Origin: Deltaproteobacteria bacterium
Lineage (GTDB): Bacteria > Myxococcota > XYA12-FULL-58-9
Reading direction: 5' to 3'
DNA length: 35,036 bases
Assembly (NCBI GenBank): GCA_016218825.1
Contig: JACRCV010000031.1
Location: 1-35,036, forward strand
This document shows, piece by piece, positions 33,450 through 35,036 of the stretch; position 1 is the first letter of the stretch, and each line of letters opens with the position of its first letter. Position numbers and translations under genes: made by a program. The notes under the pieces were generated by a model. It was not told where the DNA came from and ran no database searches. It was given only the letters and a program-made list of their open reading frames with translations.

Positions 33450-33580
33450 CGTGGTCACGTGCCTGCTGCTCACAGACCAGGCCGCGGGCGGCATTCGGGC
33501 GACCGACGACGTCGACCTCATTGCCGGGATCGAGTCTCATCACGCGTACTACAAGTTCGCCGAGCGCTTGCCCACGGCGA
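33450..33580 (+). pseudogene. possible fragment of an AbiEii-like nucleotidyltransferase
   Basis: One plus-strand frame reads GGIRATDDVDLIAGI then ESHHAYYKFAERL. This is close to the stretch around the catalytic aspartates of AbiEii/MenA-type nucleotidyltransferases (RAT-x-DVDLIV, then YY-x-L-x-ERL). Nothing before or after fits that family, and the frame then runs into antisense of the QueC-like gene. It looks like a broken piece left by insertion or deletion. The match is short and rests on motif memory. Confidence 0.35.
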
Positions 33581-33588
33581 GGCGGGTG

Positions 33589-34140
33589 CTACGAGCGAGC
33601 ATCAAGGGCCTCTCTGTCGCGGCAGGACACGCACGTTCCGCACGGCTTCCGGCGCTTGCTCTGGCAGCTTCGCGTGAGGTGAATGGGAACGCGGTGCCTG
33701 ACGCAGTAGACCTGAATCATCCTCTTGGTCCAGCCGAGAAACGGAGTGCTCAACACGAGTTGCCCGTCGGAGTAGCCGTCGAGCACGGTCTGCATCGCCG
33801 TGAAGAAGCCCTGCGAGCAGTCGTAATAGGGCGTGCCGGCGTGAACCCCCGTCGCCACGAGCGCGGGCCCGGGCTCGAGAGCCATCACCGCCGTCATGAT
33901 TAGGAAGGCGTTCCGGCCTTGGATGTAGCCCTCCCGCGGTGGCTGTAGCCCCGCAGCTCGAACGCGACGTAGCCGCACGCGATATCGCTTCGCGATGGCC
34001 CTGGCGCTGGCGTACTCCCATGTCGCCGCCTGTTGGCCGTAGTCGACGAACAGGGCTTCCGTGTCCTTGGCCTGGGTTACGTGAAAATGAAGCGCTGCCG
34101 CAGAGTCCATGCCCCCGCTCAAGAGCACGACGCGACGCAT
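33589..34140 (-). CDS. compact QueC-like PP-loop ATPase
   Basis: This 183-residue protein has the PP-loop motif VVLLSGGMDSAA at its very start. It also has FVDYGQQAATWEYASARAIA, YIQGRNAFLIMTAV and the C-terminal zinc-binding cysteines SCQSKRRKPCGTCVSC (C-x7-C-x2-C-x2-C). All are features of QueC, which makes the 7-cyano-7-deazaguanine precursor of queuosine. It is shorter than usual QueC (about 220-240), although the N-terminus and zinc site both appear whole. Shortened QueC-like proteins occur in defence and DNA-modification loci such as Qat and some CBASS types. It sits in a mobile-element scar. Directly before its ATG lies antisense sequence of a broken recombinase, so it may lack its native promoter. 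Confidence 0.82.
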   Translation of the reverse strand: MRRVVLLSGGMDSAAALHFHVTQAKDTEALFVDYGQQAATWEYASARAIAKRYRVRLRRVRAAGLQPPREGYIQGRNAFLIMTAVMALEPGPALVATGVHAGTPYYDCSQGFFTAMQTVLDGYSDGQLVLSTPFLGWTKRMIQVYCVRHRVPIHLTRSCQSKRRKPCGTCVSCRDREALDARS

Positions 34141-34758
34141 ACCGGGTCCGGCAGGCGCGATGAAATGCTCACGTTGGAGCGGCATCAGTTCGACCGCAGC
34201 AACGGTCCGCTTCACATCGTCAACAAGCCCGACTTCCCGACACGGCTCGGCCTCGGCTGGGAGACGAAGTGGCGCAAAGAGCGCGTGCTGCCGCTCACCG
34301 ACAAGGCCGTCGAGATCCTGGCGCGCATCCCGCTCCGGGACACGTACGGCTTCGTCGGCAAGCAGAGCGACGGCAGGATCATCCCCGTGAGCCTCCTGTT
34401 CCCGATGAAGGCCTGGGTGAACGGCAAGCCCAAGCTCATCCGCTGTGCCGAGTTCAAGCACGCCTGGCGGGCACTGCAGAAGGCCGCTGGGCTCGAGGGC
34501 TTTGGCTACCAGTGGCACGACATGCGCCGCTCGTGGAACCGCTACGCCGCTGAGCGTGGCATCCCGACGACATACCGTGCCGAGTTCCTCGGCCACCGCA
34601 TCGAGGTGAACGAGGGCAACTACAAGACCGCGATGGGCTACGAGTTCATGCGCCAGAAAATGGGGCGCAGCATGGCGGAAGCAGCGGCAGAATTTTCAAA
34701 AGTTGTTCCGAATTTGTTCCACTTGAGGGCTGAACGCGACGCGGCGGCCGGTAAGTAG
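34141..34758 (+). pseudogene. 5'-truncated tyrosine recombinase (phage-type integrase)
   Basis: From 34141 the frame encodes the catalytic end of a tyrosine recombinase. It begins in the first catalytic-Arg box (TGSGRRDEMLTLERHQFD), then KERVLPLTDKA, HDMRRSW (HxxR box), LGHR and a candidate nucleophile in GNYKTA. The N-terminal arm, core-binding domain and start are missing. The upstream frame is antisense of the QueC-like gene, and the join lies exactly at that gene's start codon. The 3' end is 8 nt from the CCA end of tRNA-Gly, the usual place for an integrase at its att site. It is almost certainly inactive. Confidence 0.85.
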
Positions 34759-34766
34759 TTGAAAAG

Positions 34767-34842
34767 TGGAGCGGGCGACGAGGTTCGAACTCGCGACCCT
34801 CGGCTTGGGAAGCCGATGCTCTGCCAACTGAGCTACGCCCGC
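34767..34842 (-). tRNA. tRNA-Gly (anticodon CCC), CCA encoded
   Basis: A full cloverleaf folds on the minus strand. The acceptor stem is GCGGGCG/CGCCCGC, the D-arm GCTC/GAGC, the anticodon stem TCGGC/GCCGA with loop TTCCCAA, and the T-arm GCGAG/CTCGT with loop TTCGAAC. The anticodon CCC reads GGG glycine codons. The discriminator T is followed by an encoded CCA at 34767-34769. Its 3' end faces the truncated integrase, as at element integration sites. Read on the plus strand the T-loop is palindrome-like (GTTCGAAC). Confidence 0.97.
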
Positions 34843-34853
34843 TCTTGGCGACT

Positions 34854-34882
34854 TTTCTACAAACTCTCGAGGCAGTTGGCAA
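34854..34882 (-). promoter_or_regulatory. promoter of tRNA-Gly
   Basis: On the minus strand TTGCCA (34877-34882), 17 bp and TAGAAA (34854-34859) place transcription a few nucleotides before the tRNA 5' end at 34842. Confidence 0.5.
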
Positions 34883-34936
34883 GGCACTACGTCACCACCA
34901 TAACTCCGCTCTAAGGCCACGCGCCCCGGGGCAGCC

Positions 34937-34972
34937 GGCGCCTCAGAAACGCGGACGCGTCTCTGAGGTGCC
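34937..34972. repeat. long imperfect palindrome or hairpin
   Basis: The arms GGCGCCTCAGA and TCTGAGGTGCC (with single mismatch/wobble positions) continue inward as ACGCG/CGCGT, giving a near-perfect 36-nt hairpin. It lies between the tRNA promoter and a possible gene end at 35003. No T-run follows on either strand. It may be a terminator of the right-hand gene or a site-specific element. Confidence 0.55.
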
Positions 34973-35002
34973 AGGGCGAGCTTGTCGGTGCGAGGCCGGG
35001 GG

Positions 35003-35036
35003 TCAGTGCAGGTCCATGCGCGGCTCGCGTATGTCG
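35003..35036 (-). CDS. possible 3' end of a gene running in from the right
   Basis: On the minus strand an open stretch from the window edge ends in TGA at 35003-35005, reading DIREPRMDLH before the stop. Eleven codons are too few to identify a family or to be sure it is coding. The hairpin at 34937-34972 lies downstream of it, where a terminator would be. Confidence 0.2.
   Translation of the reverse strand, partial: DIREPRMDLH

Noticed and set aside
33447-34766. A complete defence system such as Qat or CBASS
   Set aside because: Only one QueC-like gene is intact. No ATPase, TatD-like nuclease, cyclase or effector gene is present in the scar, so only a remnant can be supported.

Overview
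The window is high-GC DNA with long genes on both strands. It looks like a chromosome of a Myxococcota-type (former Deltaproteobacteria) organism. The evidence is two membrane Ser/Thr kinases with the HRDVSPQN catalytic loop and PEGA-type repeats, three PilZ genes, a PilT motor ATPase, an FHA-TPR membrane protein, and a lipoprotein with thrombospondin type 3 and VCBS-like repeats. No species can be named from sequence alone.

Layout. 1-1276: the 3' part of an Hsp70 (DnaK-like) gene whose domain order is scrambled. 1413-5680: a PEGA-repeat kinase (-) diverging from pilT (+), then a PilZ gene (-). 5762-7936: two minus-strand membrane proteins, one with a C-terminal zinc ribbon and one of the DUF2167 family. 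8097-16878: a co-directional signalling cluster made of a PhnD-like binding protein, an FHA-TPR membrane protein, an ECF sigma factor, a zinc anti-sigma factor, a receptor with a HAMP-like linker, and a second Ser/Thr kinase. It ends in a strong bidirectional terminator shared with an HU gene (16993-17268). 17269-17856 is a 588-bp, AT-richer gene-free stretch with several dyads. 17857-21497: moeA and a large repeat-built lipoprotein, one operon on the minus strand, diverging from mutH (21554). 22333-27688: a PilZ-receiver fusion, a beta-propeller lipoprotein, a large surface lipoprotein and a third PilZ protein. 27760-33409: a minus-strand operon of M1 aminopeptidase, PHP phosphoesterase and a multi-pass membrane protein. 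33450-34758 is a mobile-element scar: a nucleotidyltransferase-like fragment, an apparently intact compact QueC-like ATPase and a 5'-truncated tyrosine recombinase, next to tRNA-Gly(CCC). A few codons of a further minus-strand gene may be present at the right edge.

Two themes cross the window. First, at least six transcription units have a -35/-10-like pair, or an extended -10, whose -10 ends only 6-8 nt before the start codon. This suggests leaderless transcripts and helps fix several start codons. Second, the 8-17 kb cluster combines ligand binding, FHA phospho-recognition, sigma/anti-sigma control and a Ser/Thr kinase in one co-directional block; it is the best candidate for an uncharacterised signalling system. 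The QueC-like gene in the tRNA-flanking scar is the best candidate for a remnant defence or DNA-modification cargo.
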